The notes: generated by a model from the sequence alone, not told the origin. 16,757 bases of DNA from an uncultured Prevotellaceae bacterium (GCA_946415695.1 CAMKTM010000023.1:1-16757), one strand, 5' to 3'. Positions 1 through 7,042 are shown, counted from the stretch's first letter. Program-made: numbers and translations.

Positions 1-2
1 TG

Positions 3-101
3 CTGGCCGAGAGCTTGAAGATCAGCGACACAACCGTTGACGGCAGCCAAGCCCTCACAAAGGAAGACAACTGGAGCATCTGGGGCGACGACGAAGAGTA
101 G
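3..101 (+). CDS. 3' end of an unidentified protein (partial)
   Basis: The third plus-strand frame is open from the window edge to a TAG at 99-101 and encodes the last 33 codons of a protein whose start lies outside the window. The tail is acidic and ends with the residues NWSIWGDDEE. I do not recognise the family and no domain can be assigned from so short a piece. Support for coding is indirect: the frame is open to the edge, its stop is followed 23 nt later by a terminator-like hairpin, and the gene would be convergent with the thiamine operon. It could also be a chance open frame. Confidence 0.5.
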   Translation: MAESLKISDTTVDGSQALTKEDNWSIWGDDEE

Positions 102-124
102 CACCAGATTCGCAGACAACCCTC

Positions 125-159
125 AAAGCCCCCGACCAAACGATTTGGCCGAGGGCTTT
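125..159. terminator. Probable bidirectional intrinsic terminator
   Basis: A 16-bp stem (125-140 with 144-159) with a 3-nt loop lies between the upstream plus-strand stop at 101 and the convergent operon ending at 395. Read on the plus strand it has two mismatches (C.A and A.C) and is followed by an AT-rich run starting TTTACTATATAT. Read on the minus strand the same two positions become G.U wobbles, so the RNA stem is unbroken, but it is followed by only three U residues. It probably ends the upstream plus gene and may also stop read-through from the thiamine operon. Confidence 0.65.
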
Positions 160-255
160 ACTATATATATCCCTTCTTCCGTCACCGGCGGCAGGGGAGG
201 GGCTGTGGAAGGCGATGAGGTTCATCGGATAACAATGAATCGAATGATGAGGCAC

Positions 256-341
256 GGCATGTTGTTTGCTTGTACATGTACGTGCAATTGCTTGTACATG
301 TAAAAGCAATTGCACGTACATGTACAAGCAAACAACATGCC
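256..341. repeat. Trimeric 22-bp palindromic repeat, copy 1, inside a 38-bp-arm perfect inverted repeat
   Basis: The core at 266-331 is three abutting 22-bp units (266-287, 288-309, 310-331), each starting TTGC and ending GCAA around a core with GTACATG. Unit 3 is the exact reverse complement of unit 1, and the flanks GGCATGTTGT and ACAACATGCC are also complementary. The whole segment is therefore an inverted repeat with perfect 38-bp arms (256-293 and 304-341) and a 10-nt loop. It lies between two convergent genes, so transcripts from either side could fold it into a very stable hairpin. It is related to copies at 6370-6435 and 13634-13699. I see no coding potential or transposase in it. Confidence 0.93.
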
Positions 342-394
342 ACGTGATGATATGCAAAAGGAAGCGTGAAATAGTAACTTCTCACTTATTCGAA

Positions 395-1264
395 TTACCA
401 TTTGCGCGGAACAATTCGATCGTGAAGGCGACGTAAGGCTTGCCTAAGAGAACGCATGAAGAACTCAATCTTCTTGCCTGTCTGCAGCTCAAGGTCAAGG
501 GAGAAGTCTGTTTGCAGAAGTTGCTTGTCCTTCACAAAACTGGTGTTGAGCGTCATCATGACATCATTGTCCACGTTGCCTTTATGTATCACTTCAATCC
601 ACATTGGCTTGCTTGCATCCGTGACATGACGTACAGGGGCAGCCTTACGCTTCTCTATGTCAATATGGGAACCATACCCATAACACGTACGGGCGGAAGG
701 ATAAGGGCCGGAAGCGACTGTCTCGCACAATGTGATGAAATGGTTGTTGGGGTATTTCACTTTGGTTGCCGTGCCCAACTCCGTGAAGTACTGGATTCCG
801 TAGTCATACACAAGGAAGCCGTCTTCCTGCTGAAACCGATTGCCCTCCTGCAACCTGTCGTGGATGTCTCTTACGTAATCTCTGTTCAGGCAGTCATCGT
901 TGTCAAAATAGGTTGTCAGGCAGAGGTCACCATCTTCTGCGCCTTTCTCTTTGAGCAACTTATTCACCACCTCCTGGAACACGAGGGGGAACTTCCGTCC
1001 GTCCTTTACGGCTATGAATGTGATTTGCGGGCAACGCTTCCGGTAATCCATCATCCTCTCTCTGTAGGCGGCAGGCGTTTCGCTGTCAACGAGGAGAATC
1101 CATGTGAAATCCTGGCACGTCTGTCCTATGACGGACGGAAGGGTGTAAGCCTCGAAGAGATTTAGACGTTCCTCAAACCAGGATTTCGGTTCGATGCTGC
1201 GACCATGCTTGTCATGGCGGAAGAGCCGGATGTTAAAGCGCGTCAATATAAAGTGATGAAGCAT
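395..1264 (-). CDS. Putative rhamnosyltransferase-family glycosyltransferase
   Basis: This 289-residue protein resembles the putative rhamnosyl transferase family (Pfam Rhamno_transf, named from memory). It has the N-terminal LTRFNIR segment, WFEERLNLFEAYTLPSV (29-45), the WILLVD strand (55-60) and an acidic FDNDD motif (120-124), the likely equivalent of the DxD metal and nucleotide-sugar site. No signal peptide or transmembrane segment is evident, so it should act in the cytoplasm or at the inner membrane face on an unknown glycan acceptor. The ATG at 1264 follows the thiF stop by 23 nt, so it is probably the last gene of the thiamine transcript, although it has no obvious role in thiamine synthesis. 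Neither the sugar donor nor the linkage can be read from the sequence. Confidence 0.82.
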   Translation of the reverse strand: MLHHFILTRFNIRLFRHDKHGRSIEPKSWFEERLNLFEAYTLPSVIGQTCQDFTWILLVDSETPAAYRERMMDYRKRCPQITFIAVKDGRKFPLVFQEVVNKLLKEKGAEDGDLCLTTYFDNDDCLNRDYVRDIHDRLQEGNRFQQEDGFLVYDYGIQYFTELGTATKVKYPNNHFITLCETVASGPYPSARTCYGYGSHIDIEKRKAAPVRHVTDASKPMWIEVIHKGNVDNDVMMTLNTSFVKDKQLLQTDFSLDLELQTGKKIEFFMRSLRQALRRLHDRIVPRKW

Positions 1265-1287
1265 GGCGGGGAACAGTCTAAAGATAA

Positions 1288-1983
1288 TTATTGTATGTCT
1301 ATCGTGAAGCTTTGCATCGTTCTCAAATCAATTGTCCAGATACGGTCAACAAGAGGTTTGCCATAGCCGCAAACGAGCTGTAGGACTTGCGATGCCTCTA
1401 CGCCTCCCACGATGGCAGGCGTCACCCCAACGACTTGCTTGCCTTGCTGCGGCATTCCCCCATCGGGGAAGAGTGTCCGATAGGTCGCCTTCCCTTTGCA
1501 AAGCACGGCTACTTGTCCTTCAAGGCCGCAGATGGCTCCATAGACATAAGGCTTTCCAAGCTCCGCACAAACATCGCTGATAATGTAACGTGTCGGGAAG
1601 TTGTCTGTGCCGTCAACGACGATGTCGTATTGCGAGAACAGCTCGCGGGCATTGGCTGCGTTTAGTCGCTCGTTATAGGCAAGGACAGTAATCTCGCTGT
1701 TGAGTGCTTGCAGACGTTGCCGGGCACAAAGGACCTTGGGCATGCCGACTTGAGCCTCTTCGTAGAGTACTTGCCGTTGCAGGTTTGAGATGCTCACCAC
1801 ATCATCGTCCACCATTCCTATCGTGCCGACGCCGGCACCTGCAAGATAGATGGCGATGGGCGAGCCAAGGCCGCCGACGCCCACTATCAGGACGCGTGCT
1901 GCGGCAAGCCGTTCCTGTCCCTTCTCGCCTATTTCGGGCAAGATAAGCTGGCGCTCGTAACGCTTTGTCAATTCATAATTCAC
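1288..1983 (-). CDS. thiF: ThiF/MoeB/HesA-family adenylyltransferase, probable ThiS activator
   Basis: This 231-residue E1-like protein would use ATP to adenylate the C-terminal glycine of ThiS, preparing it for sulfur transfer. Visible motifs are the nucleotide-binding loop GVGGLGSP (35-42), the acidic end VDDD (58-61), NLQRQ (67-71) and DGTDNFPTRY (124-133). The start is probably GTG at 1983: an in-frame stop lies at 1987-1989 and the nearest ATG (1974-1976) is out of frame. TTG at 1971 is an alternative. The zinc-binding CxxC pairs of E. coli ThiF and MoeB are absent: the place of CYRCL reads TYRTL (167-171), and no CxxC follows near the C-terminus. The 70-nt gap from thiC is where thiH usually lies in Bacteroidota. 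A MoeB role is possible but the operon favours ThiF. Confidence 0.88.
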   Translation of the reverse strand: MNYELTKRYERQLILPEIGEKGQERLAAARVLIVGVGGLGSPIAIYLAGAGVGTIGMVDDDVVSISNLQRQVLYEEAQVGMPKVLCARQRLQALNSEITVLAYNERLNAANARELFSQYDIVVDGTDNFPTRYIISDVCAELGKPYVYGAICGLEGQVAVLCKGKATYRTLFPDGGMPQQGKQVVGVTPAIVGGVEASQVLQLVCGYGKPLVDRIWTIDLRTMQSFTIDIQ

Positions 1984-2053
1984 AATTCATAGATTAGGGA
2001 GATTCATTTTCCCGGATGGCTTCTTTGGCTTTCGAGCTGGACGCAGCTTGATA

Positions 2054-3643
2054 TTATGATTTATGAATTCTCCTCAGGTCGTGCGTGAGCTTTGCTGCAC
2101 AGAAGTTCGGGCCGCACATGGTGCAGTACTCGCTATCGGTGTGGCCTGCTTCCTCGAAGTACTGTAAGGAGAGTTCTGGGTCGAGCGAGAGGTGGAACTG
2201 GTCGCGCCAACGGAAGTCGAAACGAGCCTTGGAGAGGGCATTGTCGCGTATCATGGCTCCGGGATGTCCTTTAGCGAGGTCGGCGGCATGTGCCGCAATC
2301 TTGTAGGTGACGACACCAGTGCGCACATCCTCCTTGTTAGGCAGGGCGAGGTGTTCCTTGGGCGTGACGTAGCAAAGCATCGCAGTTCCAAGCCACGCAA
2401 TCTGTGCTGCACCGATGGCACTCGTGATGTGGTCGTAGCCAGGGGCAATGTCTGTCACGACGGGACCGAGCGTGTAGAACGGTGCCTCGTGGCACTTTTC
2501 CAGTTGCCGTTCCATGTTCTCGCGAATCTTGTGCAAGGGCACGTGGCCGGGACCCTCGATGAAGGCCTGCACGTTCTTCTCCCAGGCACGGGTGACGAGC
2601 TCGCCCATCGTGTCCAGCTCGGCGAACTGTGCAGCATCGTTGGAATCAGCAATGCAGCCCGGCCGCAAGCCGTCGCCAAGCGAGAGCGCCGTGTCGTATT
2701 TCGCAACAATGTCGCAGATGTCGTCGAAGTGTTCGTACAGAAACGACTCTTTGTCATGCACGAGGCACCACTTGCTCATAATGGAGCCGCCGCGCGAGAC
2801 GATGCCGCAGAGGCGGTTGTCCGCAAGATGAACGTTATGCCGACGGATGCCGGCGTGGATGGTGAAGTAGTCAACGCCCTGTTCGCACTGCTCGATGAGT
2901 GTGTCGCGATACACTTCCCATGAAAGGTCTTCGGCGTGTCCGCCTACCTTTTCCAGAGCCTGATAGATGGGCACCGTGCCAACGGGAACGGGACAGTTGC
3001 GGATAATCCATTCGCGTGTCTCGTGGATGTTGTTGCCGGTCGAGAGGTCCATCAATGTGTCGCCGCCCCATTTGCATGACCAAATGGCCTTCTCCACCTC
3101 TTCCTCAATGCTGGATGTCGTAGCGGAGTTGCCGATGTTGGTGTTAATCTTGACGAGGAAGTTCCGGCCGATAATCATGGGCTCGCTCTCGGGATGGTTG
3201 ATGTTGGCAGGCAGCACGGCACGGCCGCGTGCAATCTCCTGGCGGACGAACTCCGGCGTGATATGGGTCTCAATGCCCAGCTCTTCGCAGTTCATGTTCT
3301 CGCGAATGGCAACATATTCCATTTCGGGTGTGATGATGCCAGCCTTCGCAAAGGCCATCTGCGTGACGGCTTTGCCTCCTTTTGCTCTTTCCTGAATCCA
3401 CTTTGAGCGCAGGCAGGGTAGGCCCTTCTCGGGGTCATGCGTGAAGTTCGGGTCGGAATATGGGCCGCTGGTGTCGTAGATGTAGATGGGAGCGTTTGGT
3501 TCTGTGTGCGGAATGCCGTGCCCGTCTTTTGTGACGGTAGGGGTAAGGTTCACCTTCGTCATTCCCACCCTGATGTCGGGGAAGAGTTTGCCCTGCATGT
3601 AGGCTTTCTCTCGCTTGGCGTATGCTTTGTTGTCGTTTGGCAT
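2054..3643 (-). CDS. thiC: Phosphomethylpyrimidine synthase ThiC
   Basis: ThiC is a radical-SAM enzyme that rearranges aminoimidazole ribotide to HMP-phosphate, the pyrimidine half of thiamine. The 529-residue product carries the C-terminal iron-sulfur motif CTMCGPNFC (C507, C510, C515; CX2CX4C) typical of ThiC, and family-typical stretches such as NINHPESEPMIIGRNF, DLSTGNNIHETREWI and EGPGHVPLHKI. It is shorter than E. coli ThiC (about 630 residues); the shortfall is at the N-terminus, while the catalytic core looks complete. The ATG at 3643 starts 38 nt after thiG in the same operon. Its product would be phosphorylated by the ThiD at the operon head. Function is nearly certain. Confidence 0.98.
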   Translation of the reverse strand: MPNDNKAYAKREKAYMQGKLFPDIRVGMTKVNLTPTVTKDGHGIPHTEPNAPIYIYDTSGPYSDPNFTHDPEKGLPCLRSKWIQERAKGGKAVTQMAFAKAGIITPEMEYVAIRENMNCEELGIETHITPEFVRQEIARGRAVLPANINHPESEPMIIGRNFLVKINTNIGNSATTSSIEEEVEKAIWSCKWGGDTLMDLSTGNNIHETREWIIRNCPVPVGTVPIYQALEKVGGHAEDLSWEVYRDTLIEQCEQGVDYFTIHAGIRRHNVHLADNRLCGIVSRGGSIMSKWCLVHDKESFLYEHFDDICDIVAKYDTALSLGDGLRPGCIADSNDAAQFAELDTMGELVTRAWEKNVQAFIEGPGHVPLHKIRENMERQLEKCHEAPFYTLGPVVTDIAPGYDHITSAIGAAQIAWLGTAMLCYVTPKEHLALPNKEDVRTGVVTYKIAAHAADLAKGHPGAMIRDNALSKARFDFRWRDQFHLSLDPELSLQYFEEAGHTDSEYCTMCGPNFCAAKLTHDLRRIHKS

Positions 3644-3681
3644 TAGTTCTAATTAAAAATTAAGAAATAGGAATTAAGAAT

Positions 3682-4455
3682 TTAAGAATTCAGGAAGGCC
3701 GTGAGGGGAGAGCTTGCTTCGGCTGCGTCGCAGATGGCGCCGAGGCCTGCTTCGTAGGCTTGACGGCCGGCGATGACGGCCTGACGGAAAGCGTCGGCCA
3801 TCATTACGGGGTCGCCTGCAATGGCGATGGCGGTGTTGACGAGGCAGCAGTCGGCTCCCATTTCCATGGCTTCGGCAGCATGGCTTGGGGCACCGATGCC
3901 TGCGTCAACTACAACAGGAATGTTGGCCTGTTCGATGATGATTTGCAGGAAGTCCTTCATGCGTAATCCTTTGTTTGTTCCTATGGGAGCGGCAAGGGGC
4001 ATGACGGTTGCGGCTCCTGCTTCTTCGAGGTGTTTGCAGAGCGTCGGGTCGGCTTGGCAATATGGCAGCACGACGAAGCCCAGTTTGACCAGTTCCTCGG
4101 TGGCTTTCAGTGTCTCTACGGAGTCGGGCAGGAGGTAGCGAGGGTCGGGGTGAATCTCCAGCTTCAGCCAATTGGTGCCAAAGGCTTCGCGTGCCATCTG
4201 TGCGGCAAAGACTGCTTCCTCAGCATTGCGTACGCCGCTGGTGTTGGGCAGTAACTGGATGTTCTTGTTCTGTGTGATGTGTGTCAGAAGGTCGTCTTCT
4301 TTGTCTCCTAACTCGATGCGCTTCATGGCGACTGTCACCATCTCTGTTCCCGAGGCTTCTATGGCACGAGCCATGAGGTCGTTGTTGTTGAACTTTCCTG
4401 TTCCAAGGAATAGACGTGAGTTGAACTCGCGTCCGGCAATTATCAGTCTATTCAT
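3682..4455 (-). CDS. thiG: Thiazole synthase ThiG
   Basis: ThiG builds the thiazole phosphate ring from deoxyxylulose 5-phosphate, dehydroglycine and the sulfur carried by ThiS thiocarboxylate. The 257-residue length is normal for the family. The TIM-barrel sequence has the N-terminal GREFNSRLFLGTGKF, the active-site lysine region NWLKLEIHPD with K98 as the expected Schiff-base lysine, PLAAPIGTNKGL, and the phosphate-binding VVDAGIGAPSHAAEAMEMGAD. The ATG at 4455 overlaps the end of thiE by 8 nt, implying translational coupling. The enzyme needs dehydroglycine, but neither ThiH nor ThiO is encoded in this window. Confidence 0.98.
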   Translation of the reverse strand: MNRLIIAGREFNSRLFLGTGKFNNNDLMARAIEASGTEMVTVAMKRIELGDKEDDLLTHITQNKNIQLLPNTSGVRNAEEAVFAAQMAREAFGTNWLKLEIHPDPRYLLPDSVETLKATEELVKLGFVVLPYCQADPTLCKHLEEAGAATVMPLAAPIGTNKGLRMKDFLQIIIEQANIPVVVDAGIGAPSHAAEAMEMGADCCLVNTAIAIAGDPVMMADAFRQAVIAGRQAYEAGLGAICDAAEASSPLTAFLNS

Positions 4456-5059
4456 ATTTCATTATCTTCTTTAATTCTTCAATTGGATTGTCTGCTCGGA
4501 GGATGGCTCCCGAGAGGGCGATGCCTGCGATGCCTGTCAGCATGAGGGAGGAAATGTCGTCGGCTGTGATGCCGCCGATGGCAACGACAGGGATGTCGAA
4601 GCCTGCCTCGCGAACATTTTGCATGATGCTTCGGTAGCCTTCAATGCCGAGCAGTGGCGAGAGCCCTTGCTTTGTTGTAGTGAAGCGGAACGGCCCGCAG
4701 CCGATGTAGTTGGCCGAAGCGCGGTAGTGCGCCTCGATGTCCTCGAAGGTGTTTGCTGTGCCGCCGATGATGACATTGTTGCCAAGCATTCTTCGCGCTT
4801 CAGCGATTGGCATATCTTTCTTGCCGAGATGTACGCCATCGGCACCAATCTCTCGAACCAGCTCTACGCGGTCGTCGATGATGAACGTGGCGTTGTAGCG
4901 GTCGCAGAGCTTTCTCACTTCTCTGCCTGTGCGTAGGAAGTCTTCGTCGGATGCGTCCTTCATGCGCAACTGCACCCATCGGATGCCTCCGTCCAAAGCC
5001 AGACGAATGCCATCGAGGTAGGTGTAACGCTCCGTATGGTGTGAAATGAACTGTATCAT
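4448..5059 (-). CDS. thiE: Thiamine-phosphate synthase ThiE
   Basis: ThiE joins HMP-pyrophosphate to thiazole phosphate, giving thiamine phosphate. The 203-residue TIM-barrel protein has the signature VQLRMK (29-34), IIDDRVELV (60-68, the counterpart of the INDR motif), ADGVHLGKKD (73-82), GPFRFTTTK (122-130) for pyrophosphate binding and AIGGI (160-164). It starts at the ATG ending at 5059, overlapping the thiS stop in an ATGA arrangement, and overlaps thiG by 8 nt downstream. The tight packing implies coupled translation of S, E and G. Unlike some Bacteroidota thiamine loci, ThiE here is not fused to ThiD; ThiD is a separate gene two positions upstream. Confidence 0.97.
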   Translation of the reverse strand: MIQFISHHTERYTYLDGIRLALDGGIRWVQLRMKDASDEDFLRTGREVRKLCDRYNATFIIDDRVELVREIGADGVHLGKKDMPIAEARRMLGNNVIIGGTANTFEDIEAHYRASANYIGCGPFRFTTTKQGLSPLLGIEGYRSIMQNVREAGFDIPVVAIGGITADDISSLMLTGIAGIALSGAILRADNPIEELKKIMKYE

Positions 5060-5253
5060 CCTCCGCAGGCTGCTTTAATGATAATGACCGATGTGCCTTC
5101 GCTCAAAGGCGTCTGTTCCCACTGGCTTCGCGGCACCATCCTGTTATTGATTGCTACTGCCACACCTTTCTCTGGCAAAGAGAGTTCAGATGCAAGCGTG
5201 CTGAGGTTTGTCGCCTCAGTGTTTATCGGTTTATTGTTGACGTTTATCTGCAT
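5056..5253 (-). CDS. thiS: Sulfur carrier protein ThiS
   Basis: ThiS is a small ubiquitin-like carrier whose C-terminal glycine is adenylated by ThiF and turned into a thiocarboxylate that donates sulfur to ThiG. From the ATG at 5253 the product is 65 residues, the usual size, beginning MQINVNN, with VAVAINNRMVPRSQW in the middle and ending in the diagnostic Gly-Gly (KAACGG). A TTG start at 5271 would add six residues but overlaps the thiD stop, so ATG 5253 is preferred. It lies 14 nt after thiD and overlaps thiE by 4 nt (ATGA). Confidence 0.97.
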   Translation of the reverse strand: MQINVNNKPINTEATNLSTLASELSLPEKGVAVAINNRMVPRSQWEQTPLSEGTSVIIIKAACGG

Positions 5254-5267
5254 AAATCGTGAAATTG

Positions 5268-6068
5268 TCAAGTTGTCAAATGACAGACTGGTCCGTGCCC
5301 GTGTCCTATTTCGTAGTCGGCCCCGGAGAGGATGGCTTTTGCCACAAACTCCTTTGCTCCTTTGGCAGCCAGTGGAAGCGTTTCGCCTTTGGCAAGCAGT
5401 GCGGCAAAGGCAGAGGACATGGTGCAGCCAGTGCCGTGCGTGTTGCGCGTGTCAATCCTTTGCGAGGGCAGTTCGAGCATTATGCCTGACTCGTTATCAT
5501 AGAAGTAGTCGATGAGAATGTCCTCTGAAAGGTGTCCAGCCTTGAGCAATACCGACACATTATATATATATGCAAGTTTCCTTGCTGCTTCCGGCAAGGC
5601 TGCCTGGGAATGAAGCTTCTCGCCGCCCAGCAGTATCTCTGCCTCCGGGATGTTGGGTGTGACGACACGCGAAAGCGGTAACAGCTCCTTCTGGAGCGTG
5701 GCGATGGCGCTCTCCTCTATGAGCCGGTGGCCGCTCGTCGAAACCATTACCGGGTCGAGAACCACGTTCCTCATCTCGTAATTGCGAAGCGTCTCAGCAA
5801 CGGCTATCACGACTTCCGACGAGTGCAGCATGCCAATCTTTACGGCGTCGGCGCCGATGTCGCCCAGCACCGCCTCCATCTGTCCCTTGATAATATCGAC
5901 GGGGACAGGATGAACGGCTTCCACGCCCAACGTGTTCTGCACGGTTACGGCCGTGATGGCTGTTGCGGCATAGCATCCCAGCGCCGAGATGGTCTTGATG
6001 TCGGCCTGGATGCCGGCACCGCCTCCGCTGTCGCTGCCAGCTATGCTAAGTACTCTTCTGTATGTCAT
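5268..6068 (-). CDS. thiD: Hydroxymethylpyrimidine (phosphate) kinase ThiD
   Basis: ThiD phosphorylates HMP and HMP-phosphate to HMP-pyrophosphate, the substrate ThiE uses. From the ATG at 6068 the product is 266 residues and begins MTYRRVLSIAGSDSGGGAGI, with the substrate loop GSDSGGGAGIQ at 11-21. VVLDPVMVSTSGHRL lies mid-protein, and the ribokinase-type active-site motif THGTGC is at 210-215. The same frame stays open to an ATG at 6137, but that codon lies inside the leader terminator hairpin, so 6068 is the sensible start. It is the first gene after the TPP riboswitch and is therefore directly under thiamine control. Confidence 0.97.
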   Translation of the reverse strand: MTYRRVLSIAGSDSGGGAGIQADIKTISALGCYAATAITAVTVQNTLGVEAVHPVPVDIIKGQMEAVLGDIGADAVKIGMLHSSEVVIAVAETLRNYEMRNVVLDPVMVSTSGHRLIEESAIATLQKELLPLSRVVTPNIPEAEILLGGEKLHSQAALPEAARKLAYIYNVSVLLKAGHLSEDILIDYFYDNESGIMLELPSQRIDTRNTHGTGCTMSSAFAALLAKGETLPLAAKGAKEFVAKAILSGADYEIGHGHGPVCHLTT

Positions 6069-6110
6069 GTCTCTTTGCTTTTGGCTCAGGCGGCAAAGCC
6101 GGAGCGTACG

Positions 6111-6143
6111 AAAAAAGGCCGCGATGTCAGACATCACGGCCTT
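6111..6143 (-). terminator. Riboswitch-linked intrinsic terminator in the thi leader
   Basis: In the minus-strand RNA a 12-bp stem (6132-6143 with 6115-6126; one G.U pair) with a 5-nt loop is followed directly by a run of six U residues (A-run at 6111-6116 on the plus strand). It lies 27 nt after the TPP aptamer and 42 nt before the thiD ATG, the right place for a transcriptional off-switch. The sequence CGAAGG at the foot of its 5' arm (6140-6145) can also pair with CCUUCG inside the aptamer (6205-6210), so the two structures may compete. Confidence 0.85.
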
Positions 6144-6170
6144 CGATTATCGTTTCATTCGTTTTGCGAC

Positions 6171-6242
6171 TCAATTCCTACGGCAGTATTGGCTGCATCA
6201 GGTTCGAAGGTATAATCTCAGCCCACAGGGGCACCCTTTTGA
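6171..6242 (-). ncRNA. TPP riboswitch (Thi-box) aptamer
   Basis: The minus strand carries the conserved THI-element blocks in order: GGGTGCCC, GGGCTGAGA (CTGAGA at 6216-6221), GAACCTGAT (6197-6205), then ACTGCCGTAGGAA. Short complementary ends TCAA (6239-6242) and TTGA (6171-6174) fit a closing P1 helix and set the bounds given. It lies between the -7 promoter element and an intrinsic terminator in front of thiD. Thiamine pyrophosphate binding should therefore promote termination of the thiDSEGC-thiF transcript. Confidence 0.95.
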
Positions 6243-6254
6243 TGTTCGACGCTG

Positions 6255-6286
6255 CAAAGTTACGAATAAGCGAGCAGATTACCAAA
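6255..6286 (-). promoter_or_regulatory. Bacteroidota-type promoter of the thiamine operon
   Basis: On the minus strand TAACTTTG (6255-6262) matches the -7 element TAnnTTTG, and TTTG (6283-6286) matches the -33 element with a 20-nt spacer. Transcription would begin near 6249, just before the TPP aptamer, so the leader is about 180 nt. Confidence 0.8.
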
Positions 6287-6369
6287 TTTATCTGCGTTTT
6301 CTTTCATTTTCTTCTTAAATAAATGCCTTTGACGCATTCCTCTTTCCCTTCCATCGCACAGGGTGTTCT

Positions 6370-6435
6370 TTGCTTGTACATGTAAAAGCAATTGCTTATA
6401 CATGTACAAGCAATTGCACGTACATGTACAAGCAA
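6370..6435. repeat. Trimeric 22-bp palindromic repeat, copy 2
   Basis: Three abutting 22-bp units (6370-6391, 6392-6413, 6414-6435) each run TTGC ... GCAA around an ATACATG or GTACATG core. Unit 1 is identical to unit 2 of the copy at 266-331, and unit 3 is identical to unit 3 of that copy. The segment 6368-6437 is an imperfect long inverted repeat: 16 outer base pairs (CTTTGC...GCAAAG) are perfect, with a few internal mismatches. It lies between the ProX stop (6491) and the thi promoter. Beside it, 6436-6457 can form a weak hairpin (AGGAC/GTCCT plus TGG/CCA); I do not call that a terminator. Confidence 0.92.
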
Positions 6436-6490
6436 AGGACTTGGCGTGCCATGTCCTGCGTGCCTTTTAGGGTTCTTGACCAGAAGAGCG

Positions 6491-7042
6491 TTAATAAAGG
6501 CTGATGTATTCGTAGGTGTTGCCCACCTCTTTCAGGTAGCGTTCGAAGTCTTCGAGGGCGATGACGACAGTTCCGCGGCAGTCGTTGGGATGGAAGGACA
6601 AGGTCTTCCTGCTGGGGTCGGGATAGTTGTTGTCGTCCTTCAGCGCGGCATCGAGGAAGAGGTGCACGTGATGTTCCGCATCGTTGATAAGTCCGAAGGG
6701 CGAGACGCTGCCCGGCTCGAGCCCAAGGTACCGCATCATGCGCTCGGGAGAGGCGAACGAAAGTTTTCCGCACGAGGGCTTGCCTTGTGCCTGAAGCGCC
6801 TGTTTCAGGCGGGCTTCGAGGTCGTGAATGTCAAGGTCGTGGTCGCAATGGAAGCAGATGAGGTAGTGCTGGTTGCCCTTATGGTTGCGCATGAAGATGT
6901 TCTTGCAGTGAACCGAACCGTCGTCTTTCCACCATCGTTTTGCCTCTTCGATGGTCTTGCCTTCGGGATGGTTGTAGCACGTAAAAGGGATGCCGTGCGC
7001 CGTAAGGTATTCGAGCACGGCATCTTGTCTATCGCTCGTCAT
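6491..7042 (-). CDS. proX: ProX/YbaK-family aminoacyl-tRNA deacylase
   Basis: This 183-residue protein matches free-standing editing domains related to the prolyl-tRNA synthetase insertion domain (YbaK/ProX), which hydrolyse misacylated tRNA such as Ala-tRNA(Pro) in the cytosol. Features seen are the N-terminal HGIPFTCYNHPEGKT, a conserved lysine in CKNIF (46-50), GKLSFASPERM (92-102), GSVSPFGLIND (111-121) and FHPNDCRGTVVI (150-161), all in the usual order for the ProX subgroup. Length is close to full for the family. It starts 49 nt after the large CotH gene with no clear terminator or promoter between, so it may share that transcript by position only. The exact tRNA substrate (alanyl or cysteinyl) cannot be told from sequence alone. 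Confidence 0.9.
   Translation of the reverse strand: MTSDRQDAVLEYLTAHGIPFTCYNHPEGKTIEEAKRWWKDDGSVHCKNIFMRNHKGNQHYLICFHCDHDLDIHDLEARLKQALQAQGKPSCGKLSFASPERMMRYLGLEPGSVSPFGLINDAEHHVHLFLDAALKDDNNYPDPSRKTLSFHPNDCRGTVVIALEDFERYLKEVGNTYEYISLY

Noticed and set aside
2054..3643. ThiC as a truncated pseudogene because it is about 100 residues shorter than the E. coli protein
   Set aside because: The catalytic core and CX2CX4C motif are intact and only the variable N-terminal part is short.
6069..6137. N-terminal extension of ThiD from the ATG at 6137
   Set aside because: That ATG lies within the leader terminator hairpin, and the ThiD family begins at the MTYRRVLSIAGSDS residues encoded from 6068.
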